Counted from the stretch's first letter, positions 8,968-16,544 are shown. The stretch: DNA of 64,000 nucleotides from DATKCF01 sp035513345 (GCA_035513345.1 DATKCF010000160.1:10137-74136); one strand, 5' to 3'. The notes: generated by a model not told the origin, from the letters alone. Numbers and translations: made by a program.

Positions 8968-10254
8968 TCAGACGGCTTCCAGCGCCTGGCCCAGATCCGC
9001 GATGATGTCTTCCGGATGCTCGATGCCGATGGAGATCCGGATCATGCCGAGGGTGATGCCCATTGCCTCCTGGTCCTCCCGGAGGATGTCGGAGTGTGTC
9101 ATGGACGCCGGGTGCTCGGCCAGCGACTCGGTGCCGCCGAGACTCACGGCCAGCTTCACGACCTGTAGAGCGTTCAGAACGCGGAACGCTTCTTCCTCGC
9201 CGCCATCGATCTCGAACGCGAACGTCGAGCCCGCCGCCTCGCACTGCCTTCGAAACACTTCGTGCTGCGGATCGTCGTCCGTCAGGTGTCCGAGATACAG
9301 TACGCGCTTCACCCGGGGATGGTCCGCAAGGAACTCGGCGACGTAACGGGCGTTCTTCATCCCGGACGTCATCCTGAGCTTGAGCGTCTCGAGGCTGCGC
9401 ATGACGAGCCATCCAGTCCAAGGGTCGGCCATGGTCCCGAAGATCGTACGCATGCCGCGGACCGGCGCAATCATCGCTTCACTGCCGAGGCACGCACCGG
9501 CAATCAGGTCGCTGTGTCCGCCGACGTACTTGGTGAGGGAATAGAGCACGAGGTCGGCGCCATGGGTGAGCGGCTTCTGCCAGAGGGGGCCGAGGAACGT
9601 ATTGTCGACGACGACGATCGGTCTCCGGCCATCCTCGCCGGCATGTTCGAGCGCGAGATCCGCGCACCGCCGGATATCGACGAGCGCGTTGGTCGGATTC
9701 GCCGGCGTTTCGATGTAGATCATGCGCACCGGGCCCCGTGCCGCGCCCTCCTTCAGTGCCGTGACCAGAGATTCGTCACTGCCTGCGTGAAAACTGGCGC
9801 GCGCCACGCCGAACTGTGGCATGATCCGGTTCACCAGAAAGTCGGTACCGCCGTAGATCGGTTCGCTGTGCAGCACGACGTCGCCGGGCCGCGCGTACGA
9901 CAGGATCGTGGTAGCGATGGCGGACATGCCGCTCGAGAAGACCAATGCCGATTCCGCGTCGTCCCATATGCAGAGTCGCTCCTCGAGAACCTGCAGATCG
10001 GGGTTGTTGATCCGCGAGTAGATCAGGCCGGGATCCTCGTTCGGCGCCTGGCGCCGCAGGCCGTACGCGATCTCGAAGAACGCCTTTCCGTCCTCGGCCG
10101 TCTCGAACACGAACGTGGAAGTCTGAAAGATTGGGCACTTGAGCGCACCCTCCGACAACCGCGGATCGTAGCCGAATCCCATCATCAGGGTCTCCGGCCT
10201 CAGCGGCTTGCCTGCGATAGATCGGTGACGATAGTCCCCGGAATCCTTCCCCAT
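8968..10254 (-). CDS. Cystathionine gamma-synthase family PLP enzyme
   Basis: 428 aa member of the Cys/Met-metabolism PLP family (cystathionine gamma-synthase, gamma-lyase, methionine gamma-lyase, O-acetylhomoserine sulfhydrylase). The PLP lysine is in SLTKYVGGHSD, preceded by the cofactor aspartate in VVVDNTF. Conserved YSRINNPD and FSSGMSAIATT are present. The N-terminus has an extension (MGKDSGDYRHRS...). ATG 10254 has GGGAG seven bases upstream. Sequence alone does not fix the substrate; GTESLAEHPASMTHSD near the C-terminus is common to the whole family. Divergent from the UDG-like gene. Confidence 0.9.
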   Translation of the reverse strand: MGKDSGDYRHRSIAGKPLRPETLMMGFGYDPRLSEGALKCPIFQTSTFVFETAEDGKAFFEIAYGLRRQAPNEDPGLIYSRINNPDLQVLEERLCIWDDAESALVFSSGMSAIATTILSYARPGDVVLHSEPIYGGTDFLVNRIMPQFGVARASFHAGSDESLVTALKEGAARGPVRMIYIETPANPTNALVDIRRCADLALEHAGEDGRRPIVVVDNTFLGPLWQKPLTHGADLVLYSLTKYVGGHSDLIAGACLGSEAMIAPVRGMRTIFGTMADPWTGWLVMRSLETLKLRMTSGMKNARYVAEFLADHPRVKRVLYLGHLTDDDPQHEVFRRQCEAAGSTFAFEIDGGEEEAFRVLNALQVVKLAVSLGGTESLAEHPASMTHSDILREDQEAMGITLGMIRISIGIEHPEDIIADLGQALEAV

Positions 10255-10397
10255 GCCACATCTCCCGTAGAAACATTCGATTGCGGCTCCGGCTGTCGAC
10301 CGTAAGATACCGGCCGCGGACCGGCCCCGCGTGCGGGCAGTTCCCGACGCCGCGTGGTGCGGGTCCGGACACCAACGATCCCGGAGTGGGAGGGTCC

Positions 10398-11321
10398 GTG
10401 AATCGAACCACCGAACAGGCGAGGTTCGGTCGGATATTTCGCAAGCTGCACTCCGGACACGACGGTTGCGACCATGACGAATGGCTCCACGAGCCGTGCA
10501 GGGTCGCCGGCCGGATCGCGGACCGACCGATCGTCTGGAGCCGCCGCAATGGTCCGTGGCGCCGCGTCGATGTGCTGTGGGTGGGTGCCGCTCCCGGCAA
10601 CGCCGGCGGCCGCGGCACGGGCGATCTGGGTGCGCACGGAACGCGCATCCCCTTCGGTGGCGACATCGCCGGCGCGAACCTCGAAGTCATGCTTGGCTCG
10701 GTGGGGCTCACCCGCAATGACACGTTCATCGTAGCGGCGCTGAACGAGTTGCCCGCCAGCGGTGGAGGCGAGCCTTCGATCCGTGAGATCCTTGCCGCCG
10801 CGGGCGGCTATCCCGACAGCATCGCCCTGCTGCGCGACACGATCATTGCCACGGGGCCTTCGCTGATCGTTGCACTGGGCAATGTGGCGGCCCGCGTAGT
10901 CGCCTCAGCCTGGATCGAAACCGTACCCCTCAGGCTGACCGGACCGGCAAGGCTGCGTACAGCAGGGTGGTCTCGCGGCCTGGCAGTACCGCTCCGCTCG
11001 ATCGGGCCGCCGGCCGACGACCTCGATGCGGCCTGGCATCGCGCATGGGGCACCGATCCCGATCCCGTCGCCCTCTGGCTTACCCATCCCAGCGCCCAGA
11101 ACATGAGTCCGCACGCAGGTGTCGATACTGTATTCCATGCGCGGATGGTCGGGGCGCTCGATGCGCTGCGATCGACGGTGCGTCGTCATCTCGGCTGGAC
11201 ACCGCCGCGTGAGAGGCCGGGCATTCCCGGCACGGGCATTTACGCGCTGACGGACTGGACCGACCGTATTCGGTCGAGGACGACAGCGCTCGACCGGCTC
11301 TGGAGGGAGAAGCGCGTGTGA
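10398..11321 (+). CDS. Uracil-DNA glycosylase superfamily protein
   Basis: 307 aa from a GTG at 10398 with GGGAGG just upstream (the frame is open 39 codons earlier). The first catalytic loop is VGAAPGNAGGRGTG (about 62-75), equivalent to the GEAPG motif of family 4/5 enzymes, followed by RNDTFIVAALNELP. The second motif is THPSAQNMSPH near 240, corresponding to the H-P-S loop. There is no clear four-cysteine Fe-S set in the usual positions (only GCDHDEWLHEPC near the N-terminus). Probably base-excision repair or a related deaminated-base reader; substrate uncertain. Confidence 0.7.
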   Translation: MNRTTEQARFGRIFRKLHSGHDGCDHDEWLHEPCRVAGRIADRPIVWSRRNGPWRRVDVLWVGAAPGNAGGRGTGDLGAHGTRIPFGGDIAGANLEVMLGSVGLTRNDTFIVAALNELPASGGGEPSIREILAAAGGYPDSIALLRDTIIATGPSLIVALGNVAARVVASAWIETVPLRLTGPARLRTAGWSRGLAVPLRSIGPPADDLDAAWHRAWGTDPDPVALWLTHPSAQNMSPHAGVDTVFHARMVGALDALRSTVRRHLGWTPPRERPGIPGTGIYALTDWTDRIRSRTTALDRLWREKRV

Positions 11322-11368
11322 GATCAACCGTTGCCGAATCCCGTTGCCACCCTTAGCGTTGTCCGATC

Positions 11369-11620
11369 ATGGTCTATTTTGCCAGTGTACCGTTGCGGCG
11401 CCTCATTCCGACCGTTCTCGTGCGACTCGAGACGGACGAGGGTGATATCGCGTTCCGCGCCAGGTGGAAGTCGTCGCCTCTCGACCTGCAGCGACTGATC
11501 CTGTTCAAGATCCGCCGCGGCCGCCCCATCTGGTTCGAGGATGACCGCGGCCACGATCTCTGTTTCCGGCCCGAAGCCGTCCGCGCGGCGGTTATCGACG
11601 GCCGGCCGGCGGCATCCTGA
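11369..11620 (+). CDS. Small hypothetical protein
   Basis: 83 aa, ATG 11369, ending 2 bp before the next gene, so probably co-transcribed with it. The protein alternates short beta-like stretches (IPTVLVRLETDEGDIAFRA) and basic residues, with no membrane segment or known motif. The Shine-Dalgarno is weak. The tight junction with 11623 and consistent codon use are the main support. Confidence 0.5.
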   Translation: MVYFASVPLRRLIPTVLVRLETDEGDIAFRARWKSSPLDLQRLILFKIRRGRPIWFEDDRGHDLCFRPEAVRAAVIDGRPAAS

Positions 11621-11622
11621 GC

Positions 11623-11928
11623 ATGATTCCGGGCGCAGGGTTGCTCGGCCTTCTGCTCCAGGCCACCGATCCGTTGCCGCCCCTCGACTTCGGCGATCTG
11701 CTGACTCGCCTGGTCACCTACCTCGGGCCCTACACCGAGTACATCATCATCCTCTTTGTTTTCTGGCTGTTCGCCCGGCGGGGCGCTCAGAAACAGGGCG
11801 ACTTCAACCGCCAGGCGCAGGAAGTTCTCGACGAGCTGTACCAGAAGGGTGAGATCTCGGAGAAGGCGTATCAGAAGTTCCGGCAGGACGTGACTTTACG
11901 TAACCCAGGCGGCGGACCTCGCCGCTGA
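11623..11928 (+). CDS. Small membrane protein with SHOCT-like C-terminus, 3' end replaced by an integrated element
   Basis: 101 aa. One transmembrane segment (about residues 39-52, YIIILFVFWLFA) and a C-terminal short helical module reading VLDELYQKGEISEKAYQKF, typical of SHOCT (short C-terminal) domains. The element's left attachment core starts inside the KAYQKFRQD codons (11867-11889). Everything after it (VTLRNPGGGPRR, stop) is supplied by the element. The original host ending, ISLRPKR stop, is found displaced at 28934-28957. The chimeric protein is longer than the ancestral one by five residues, and the domain core is intact. Confidence 0.8.
   Translation: MIPGAGLLGLLLQATDPLPPLDFGDLLTRLVTYLGPYTEYIIILFVFWLFARRGAQKQGDFNRQAQEVLDELYQKGEISEKAYQKFRQDVTLRNPGGGPRR
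11867..11889. repeat. attL core, 23-bp direct repeat
   Basis: A 23-bp sequence beginning CGTATCAGAAG and ending CCGGCAGGAC, identical to 28911-28933. It lies in the coding part of the SHOCT-type gene, 126 bp from the end of the integrase gene. Flanking bases differ from those of the right copy on both sides, so the repeat limits are exactly visible. Confidence 0.92.
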
Positions 11929-11994
11929 CATAGCGCAACCGGCCGACCTTCCGCCACATCGCATCCGCTCCATCGCCATGTTTCGCCGCCTTCG

Positions 11995-12015
11995 CGGACA
12001 CACTGCGGACACAGT
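11995..12015. repeat. Left integrase arm-type sites (two CGGACACA)
   Basis: CGGACACA at 11995-12002 and 12006-12013, period 11 bp (one helical turn), same orientation, overlapping the integrase stop codon. A near-identical pair occurs at 28841-28861 inside the right end. Paired, helically phased repeats on both sides of a core are how arm-binding sites of tyrosine integrases look. Confidence 0.65.
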
Positions 12016-13226
12016 CAGGACGCCTCAACGACGCTCTGGGTTGTGACCGGGTCCGCCTGACTGTAGGCCTGCTCGAGCGCCTTCACGTCGCGCCAGCCGC
12101 CGGCCTCTTTCACGTCCGCGAGCGGCATCGCCTTGCGCAGCGTCGCCCAGCCGCGCCGGAACGAGTGCCAGCCCGAGCGCGCGGGGTGATCGAGCCCGGC
12201 CGCCGTTTCGGCCTTCCGCAGCAGCCAGTCGACGGCGTTCTGACCGATCGGCTTGCCCGGCCGGCCAGCGTACTCGAACAGCCACCCCTCACCGATCGTT
12301 GCAGTCCGTGCAGCGTAGCGGTCCATCTCGGCACGCAGTGACTTCGACATCGGCGACACGGAGCTGAACCCGCCCTTGTCGTGCTCCGGCCGCCATACGA
12401 TCGCGTCCGACCATGCCTCCGCCCAGCTCTCATCTTTCCCCACACGGCCGAGCCCGCCCCGTACCTGGTCGGCGCCGCGGCAGAGGTCCGACACCCGCAG
12501 ATGCCGGATTGCGCCGATGCGCCGGCCCGTGTGCCACGCGATCGCGATCAGTGCGCGCAACTGGCCGGACGGGTCGACGGTGTCGGCCACGCCCATCAGC
12601 CGCTGCACACGCCCCGGGCTGGCGACGGACCGTCTCGGGTTCGACTCCGTTGGGAACGCTTCGCGCGCCCGCCGGGTCAACGGCATCCGGTCGAGGAGCC
12701 GTTCCTCGACGCCGAACAACAGCACCGTGACCAGCGCACGACACTCGTTCCTGATGGTGCCGTCCTGGACGCCGTCATCGTTCGAGCGGTGATCGTCGGT
12801 CCGCAGCCGCCCGTCGCGGCGCGCTTGCACGTACTGTTCGACGCGGCTGCGGGTCAGGCTGTCGACCTCGAACGGCCGGCCGCCGGGCTCCAGGTGTCGC
12901 GTCCAGAGGCCGAGCGTCCGCGTGAGGTACGTGCGCCGCTCCGGCCGGACCACGGCGTCGCGCAGGTAACGCTGCGCCAGTACGCCGAACGTGATCGCGG
13001 GACCGCCCGGCCGGCCGAGCAGCCGTTCCTCTGCGATCTCGCGTAGCACTTCCCTCGCCGCGTCCTCCGCCGTGCCTTTCTCCGCCAGCCCGAGCGAGCG
13101 CCGCTCCTTCACCCCGTCCTCGCGCAGTTCGAGGTACACCGGGCCGCCCCGCTGGCGCCGGTACAGCCGGGCCCGGATCCCGTGCGCTTCAACCGTCCAG
13201 GGCTTCGCCTTCTTTTTCGTCGCCAT
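12015..13226 (-). CDS. int: Tyrosine-family site-specific integrase
   Basis: 403 aa. Catalyses integration and excision at the 23-bp core. Start ATG 13226 (MATKKKAKPWTVE) with GGAGGGGTGACAC upstream; the frame is open earlier but without a ribosome site. N-terminal basic arm-binding part, core-binding helices about 85-200. Catalytic motifs: arginine in HTGRRIGAIRHL (about 230), HSFRRGW (about 354), then GGWRDVKALEQAY with the nucleophilic tyrosine near residue 390. The usual GH before the tyrosine is GW here. It lies 31 bp downstream of the RHH gene and shares its promoter. Confidence 0.92.
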   Translation of the reverse strand: MATKKKAKPWTVEAHGIRARLYRRQRGGPVYLELREDGVKERRSLGLAEKGTAEDAAREVLREIAEERLLGRPGGPAITFGVLAQRYLRDAVVRPERRTYLTRTLGLWTRHLEPGGRPFEVDSLTRSRVEQYVQARRDGRLRTDDHRSNDDGVQDGTIRNECRALVTVLLFGVEERLLDRMPLTRRAREAFPTESNPRRSVASPGRVQRLMGVADTVDPSGQLRALIAIAWHTGRRIGAIRHLRVSDLCRGADQVRGGLGRVGKDESWAEAWSDAIVWRPEHDKGGFSSVSPMSKSLRAEMDRYAARTATIGEGWLFEYAGRPGKPIGQNAVDWLLRKAETAAGLDHPARSGWHSFRRGWATLRKAMPLADVKEAGGWRDVKALEQAYSQADPVTTQSVVEAS

Positions 13227-13257
13227 TGTGTCACCCCTCCGGTTCGAGTGCGTGGTT

Positions 13258-13641
13258 TTACAGGTCGATGACCGGTTCCAGCCCGAGGCTCGCGCAGGCC
13301 TCGATGTAGCCGTCCTGGGGGAGCCATTCCCGCAGCTCTTCCTCTGCGTCCTCGATCTCGATGATGCTGTCGTTCTTCCAGTCGTGCACGAGAACGCGAT
13401 CATCGTCGGTGAGGTAGGCGGCCGAATCCCGTCCTTCGGCGATCAGCGTGCCGGTGAAGCGGCCGGCGAACTTGCGGCCGTCCCCGTCGATCAGTTGGAG
13501 GCGGATCTCGGCCGCCTCACTCAGCGTCTCCGCTCGAACCTTGAGTGCCTCGACGGCATCCCTCAGCGTCCGCGACAGGTTCACATCTGCACTCTTTGCC
13601 CAGAGGCCAAGCTCATCGGGCAGGTACACGGTGATGTCCAT
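13258..13641 (-). CDS. Ribbon-helix-helix-type regulator, EXLDI-like
   Basis: 127 aa with a strong GGGAGGA before ATG 13641. The N-terminus MDITVYLPDELGLWAKSA then LSRTLRDAVEAL has the strand-helix-helix layout of RHH repressors and antitoxins. The following beta-rich part (RKFAGRFTGTLIAEG ... VLVHDWKN) and the C-terminal end EPVIDL resemble the EXLDI family, which I recall only loosely. It is first gene of the integrase operon, directly beneath repeated ACCCGTGT-type operator sequences, so autoregulation is likely (inference). Confidence 0.6.
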   Translation of the reverse strand: MDITVYLPDELGLWAKSADVNLSRTLRDAVEALKVRAETLSEAAEIRLQLIDGDGRKFAGRFTGTLIAEGRDSAAYLTDDDRVLVHDWKNDSIIEIEDAEEELREWLPQDGYIEACASLGLEPVIDL

Positions 13642-13663
13642 TTGCTTCCTCCCTGACAGGATT

Positions 13664-13740
13664 TACACGGGTTCGCGAGCTTGCTACACCCGTAGTGTAG
13701 TGCAATACCCGTGTATCTGTCAAGGTACCCGTGTGTCAAC
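13664..13740 (-). promoter_or_regulatory. Promoter and operator array of the RHH-integrase operon
   Basis: On the minus strand TTGACA (13723-13718), an 18-bp spacer, and TACACT (13699-13694) form a good sigma70-type promoter. Repeats of ACCCGTGT or its complement overlap it: TACACGGGT 13664-13672, TACACCCGTAGTGTA 13685-13699, ATACCCGTGTAT 13705-13716, TACCCGTGTGT 13726-13736. A second TTGACA is at about 13738-13733. The repeats cover -35, spacer, -10 and the leader, as for a repressed promoter. Confidence 0.65.
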
Positions 13741-13975
13741 CCTCCCAATCCGGTCCGCCGGCCAGCCTGACTTGCCGCTTCCGCCATTCGGCCGTGTTCG
13801 GTTCGGCGACGCATGAACACCACATCATCGCCCGCGCCGCTCGCGTGACTTCATAGTTGCGACGGCGCGGGATGTGGGTGTGTGCGCCGCAATCCCGACA
13901 GGTGAACGTGATGTGATGCAGGTCGAGGTCGTTGTACTCCGGGTCCAGCTTCCATCGGTCCGGGTCGAGCGGCAT
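13736..13975 (-). CDS. Small zinc-ribbon-like protein
   Basis: 79 aa from ATG 13975, whose A is shared with the TGA of the upstream gene (TGATG), so translation is probably coupled. It contains FTCRDCGAH and, 30 residues on, WCSC, a possible Zn-binding set. No known family. It is the last gene of the leftward small-gene operon starting at 15379; its stop overlaps the operator region of the integrase operon. Confidence 0.6.
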   Translation of the reverse strand: MPLDPDRWKLDPEYNDLDLHHITFTCRDCGAHTHIPRRRNYEVTRAARAMMWCSCVAEPNTAEWRKRQVRLAGGPDWEG

Positions 13976-14232
13976 CAGTTTGCTTCCGGTCCGGCTTCGA
14001 CTTCTTCCAGCAATTCGTTTTCCATCGCCTCCCACTCCTCATCGGAAATGCCGAGCCGGTCGGAGATGATCCGCGATGCGTTCGTAAGATCGACGGCACT
14101 TGTGAGCTTGCCGGTCTCCCCGCTAGCGCGCAGGCTGGCGCGCAGAACGCACTTCAGTGCCCACACGATCGGATCCGCGTTCGGGGGCGGTCCGCCGCGC
14201 ATCCGGCCCATTCCGTCCATCCACTTGAGCAT
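13975..14232 (-). CDS. Small hypothetical protein
   Basis: 85 aa from ATG 14232 with GGGGGGGTGA upstream; the open frame extends to 14361 but that part is not favoured. It has an acidic C-terminal helix (DEEWEAMENELLEEVEAGPEAN) and a preceding short helix with a possible turn (ASRIISDRLGISDEEW). In a phage early operon such a protein is commonly regulatory, but nothing proves it. It overlaps the next gene by one base. Confidence 0.5.
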   Translation of the reverse strand: MLKWMDGMGRMRGGPPPNADPIVWALKCVLRASLRASGETGKLTSAVDLTNASRIISDRLGISDEEWEAMENELLEEVEAGPEAN

Positions 14233-14236
14233 TCCG

Positions 14237-14518
14237 TCACCCCCCCGGGTCGAGTGTGCGAAAGCGGTCCGGGTCGACCCCGCGGGCAATGCCTTCGGCC
14301 ACGATGCGGTCGATCTCCCGGCGATGCCGCTTCTGTACAGCGTCCGCGGCCCGCCCCTCACTCACCATCAGCGCATACTCCGCGATCTGCGTCTGCCGCT
14401 CTTCAAGCTCTTCCACGTCGTCAATGTTGCCGTAGCGCAGCACCTTGCGGGCGAGCTTCAACCACCGAAACGCGAGGGCGTCCATCTCTTCGAGCGCCTT
14501 GTCAACCTGCCGCGCCAC
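14237..14518 (-). CDS. Small helical hypothetical protein
   Basis: 93 aa from a GTG at 14518, seven bases after GGAGG; a TTG at 14524 overlapping the upstream stop is the alternative. Almost entirely helical and charged (KALEEMDALAFRWLKLARKVLRY, EELEERQTQIAEYALMV), likely a coiled-coil or helical hairpin. Fourth gene of the leftward small-gene operon. No family recognised. Confidence 0.5.
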   Translation of the reverse strand: MARQVDKALEEMDALAFRWLKLARKVLRYGNIDDVEELEERQTQIAEYALMVSEGRAADAVQKRHRREIDRIVAEGIARGVDPDRFRTLDPGG

Positions 14519-14520
14519 CG

Positions 14521-14766
14521 TCAATCCTCCACGATTCGCAGGACCGGTCGAGCGGCCGGCGCGCGGCAGATGATGTATTCCCAGTCGCCTTCAACCCAAC
14601 GCTCTACCTCGTCATCGCAGAGAGGCGGCCGGCGTGACGCCGCGTAATTCAACGTCTGGCCATTCGTTGCCAGATGTGACACGACGAAGGCCCGTGCATC
14701 CTCAAGCGTCTGGCACTCGTGAACCGTTTCGTCGGCAGCCGGTGTGCAGCGGACTACGAGCAACAT
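14521..14766 (-). CDS. Small hypothetical protein
   Basis: 81 aa from ATG 14766; an in-frame GTG at 14772 overlaps the preceding stop. GGAGGGG five bases upstream of the ATG decides the choice. The protein begins with a beta-strand (MLLVVRCT), has a helix, and ends with EGDWEYIICRAPAARPVLRIVED. No membrane segment and no known motif. Part of a tightly packed string of coupled genes. Confidence 0.5.
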   Translation of the reverse strand: MLLVVRCTPAADETVHECQTLEDARAFVVSHLATNGQTLNYAASRRPPLCDDEVERWVEGDWEYIICRAPAARPVLRIVED

Positions 14767-14768
14767 CG

Positions 14769-15137
14769 TCACCCCTCCGGTTCGGGCCGGTCGTCGAGGC
14801 CGAGCTGCCGGCGGAAGTCGGGGTCGTCGAGCAGATGCGCGATGAGGCCACCCATCTTCTCTACCGATCGCGTCCCTTCCACCATCGCGTTCTCGTGCTC
14901 CGGCGCGACCCGGTATTTCGACAGCTCAACCAGCGCCGCGGCGCGGTCCTCATCCGTCTGATTCTTGCCGACGCTCGTGAGGTTGTAGCCCCACGGCGAA
15001 GCGATGCCACAGTCGGGACAAGCGAGCCAGTCGTGCGGGCCGACCGCGATGTGAGCCTGGTTGTCCTCTCCGCAGTTGCGGCAGCGGAAGTAGTTGACCG
15101 GATCTGTCCAGTCGACCGACTCGGGGTCGAAGCTCAT
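14769..15137 (-). CDS. Zinc-ribbon hypothetical protein
   Basis: 122 aa from ATG 15137 (six bases after GGAGGG; an ATG at 15143 overlaps the upstream stop). The N-terminal half has a clear four-cysteine ribbon: FRCRNCGED (about 19-27) and LACPDCGIA (about 39-47). The C-terminal half is helical (VEKMGGLIAHLLDDPDFRRQLGL). Probably a small nucleic-acid or protein adaptor; function not recognised. Confidence 0.6.
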   Translation of the reverse strand: MSFDPESVDWTDPVNYFRCRNCGEDNQAHIAVGPHDWLACPDCGIASPWGYNLTSVGKNQTDEDRAAALVELSKYRVAPEHENAMVEGTRSVEKMGGLIAHLLDDPDFRRQLGLDDRPEPEG

Positions 15138-15139
15138 CG

Positions 15140-15379
15140 TCATCCCTCCGAGGGTTCGAGCGCATCCGCCAGCTTGAGCAAGTCATCCGCCCGCTTGCGG
15201 GCCATGCGTGCGACCACGGCCTGCCATCCCTCCGGCGGCCGACGATAGGACGCCGCTGCGGGATCCAGTCGCGCTTGCAGTACGCCGTTCTGCGAAACGC
15301 CCATCTCGCGGGCCAGGTCGGCGAGACTCGTTTTCGCAGTCAGCCGGTTCGTCGCGGTGATAAAGTGCACGATTTTCAT
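15140..15379 (-). CDS. HTH regulator of the small-gene operon, apparently leaderless
   Basis: 79 aa from ATG 15379. TSLADLAREMGVSQNGVLQARL is a helix-turn-helix (about 16-37). Its -10 element ends only seven bases before the ATG, so the mRNA should start at or next to the initiation codon and carry no Shine-Dalgarno. It is first of the leftward operon running to 13736. It sits immediately beneath a near-palindromic divergent promoter region, the natural operator for a Cro/CI-like autoregulator (inference). Confidence 0.7.
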   Translation of the reverse strand: MKIVHFITATNRLTAKTSLADLAREMGVSQNGVLQARLDPAAASYRRPPEGWQAVVARMARKRADDLLKLADALEPSEG

Positions 15380-15429
15380 GTAGGTAAAGGTATTGACAAC
15401 CCCGCGCCGTGTCAATATCCTTACCTACA
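15379..15429. promoter_or_regulatory. Mirror-image overlapping divergent promoters with palindromic operator
   Basis: Two 20-nt arms (15379-15398 and 15410-15429) are inverted repeats matching at 18 of 20 positions around an 11-nt centre. Rightward promoter: TTGACA 15393-15398, 17-bp spacer, TATCCT 15416-15421. Leftward promoter: TTGACA 15415-15410, 17-bp spacer, TACCTT 15392-15387. The two occupy the same 35 bp, so two polymerases cannot bind at once. Confidence 0.8.
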
Positions 15430-15554
15430 CGCAGGGCCAAGGCAAGGGCGTCGGTCATCCCTCCGGAGAATCGCGACGCCCTCACATGACAGCCCGAAGG
15501 CCGCCGTCTGAAAATGCCCTGCCGGCGCGGCCCGGGCAACCCACAGAGGAGCCC

Positions 15555-16016
15555 ATGACGACAGCAGTGAAGGAACGGCCACAGGTATCGCAGGCCGCAG
15601 AAGACGTGTACGCCGTGTGCGCTCGCGCCTTCCGCACGGTCGAGGCACTAGCTGAGCGGGTCCGGGACGGATGCGGGCACGAGGGCCACGCCCTCGCTGT
15701 GCGCGCGTTCGACCTTCGGGACGCAGCTCGTGAGCAGGGACCGGAGTGCCTGGCAACGTTCGACAAGGCGTGGCAGGAACGAAGCGACGAGGACTTCCAT
15801 GCGCTGTCCGACTGCGAAACGCTGGCCCACATCAACGAGGCGTACGGCGGGATCGTCGCGCTTCTCGCCGACAAGGTCGACGATCGTGAGAGCCTGCTGT
15901 TCTGGGAGATCGTGCGCGTGATCGACGACTGGCGCCGTGCCTTTGAGAAAGCCATGCCGGACTGGTGTGCCGACAACATCGGCGAGGACGACGCCGGAAA
16001 GGACGGTGCCGCATGA
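15555..16016 (+). CDS. Hypothetical protein, cargo unit gene 1
   Basis: 153 aa. ATG 15555 has GAGGAG four bases upstream and lies about 130 nt downstream of the rightward promoter at 15393-15421. Mostly helical and acidic, with several cysteines (CARAF, DGCGHEGH, DCETLAH, DWCADN). No domain recognised. Its stop overlaps the next start in ATGA, so the two are co-translated. Together they form the only rightward operon inside the element besides the repressor, a typical place for accessory or phage-interference genes (inference). Confidence 0.65.
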   Translation: MTTAVKERPQVSQAAEDVYAVCARAFRTVEALAERVRDGCGHEGHALAVRAFDLRDAAREQGPECLATFDKAWQERSDEDFHALSDCETLAHINEAYGGIVALLADKVDDRESLLFWEIVRVIDDWRRAFEKAMPDWCADNIGEDDAGKDGAA

Positions 16017-16519
16017 GCCCGAAAGCAGCCCCGAAACGGACCGTCGCACAGATCCAGGAGGCCGACCGGCAGGACCACATCCGAGAGAACGCCATCAACC
16101 GCGTGACCCGGGCCCTCTCAACGTGCGTGGAACTGACGCTGCACGGATTCGAGTGCACGCCCGACTCAGAGGAGGACGCAGCGAAGGCGCAGGCGGCTTG
16201 CAAGGCGCTCCTGGCATACTCCCGTTGGGCCGCGCCGGATCTCGACACGACCGACTTTCCGGGCGGCATGAATGCGACAGAGACGTTGCTCGGCGACGGG
16301 CGGTCCCGGCTCGCGGTATTCCACGGGTTGGCGGCCCTGATGAACGCCATCGATATCGAACCGATCCTGAAACTCTGGAAGGATGACGCCTGGACATTCT
16401 CCTGGTACCAGGAGGCTCTGCTCTGCGCCGCGTACGACGCGATCGACTTCACCCGGGAACTGACGGTCGCGCATCTCCGGGAGAAAGATGAGCGCCGGCC
16501 GCCGGAGAGAGTCGCGTAG
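16013..16519 (+). CDS. Hypothetical protein, cargo unit gene 2
   Basis: 168 aa from ATG 16013, overlapping the previous stop by four bases. Predicted helical throughout, with some aromatic clusters (AWTFSWYQEALLCAAYDAIDF near the C-terminus). Its architecture resembles the preceding protein (length, helical content, an aromatic block before a charged tail), so the two may be distant paralogues or partners. No catalytic motif seen. Followed by a probable terminator at 16545-16575. Confidence 0.6.
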   Translation: MSPKAAPKRTVAQIQEADRQDHIRENAINRVTRALSTCVELTLHGFECTPDSEEDAAKAQAACKALLAYSRWAAPDLDTTDFPGGMNATETLLGDGRSRLAVFHGLAALMNAIDIEPILKLWKDDAWTFSWYQEALLCAAYDAIDFTRELTVAHLREKDERRPPERVA

Positions 16520-16544
16520 AATCGCGCCTGCTGTCCGAACGCCT

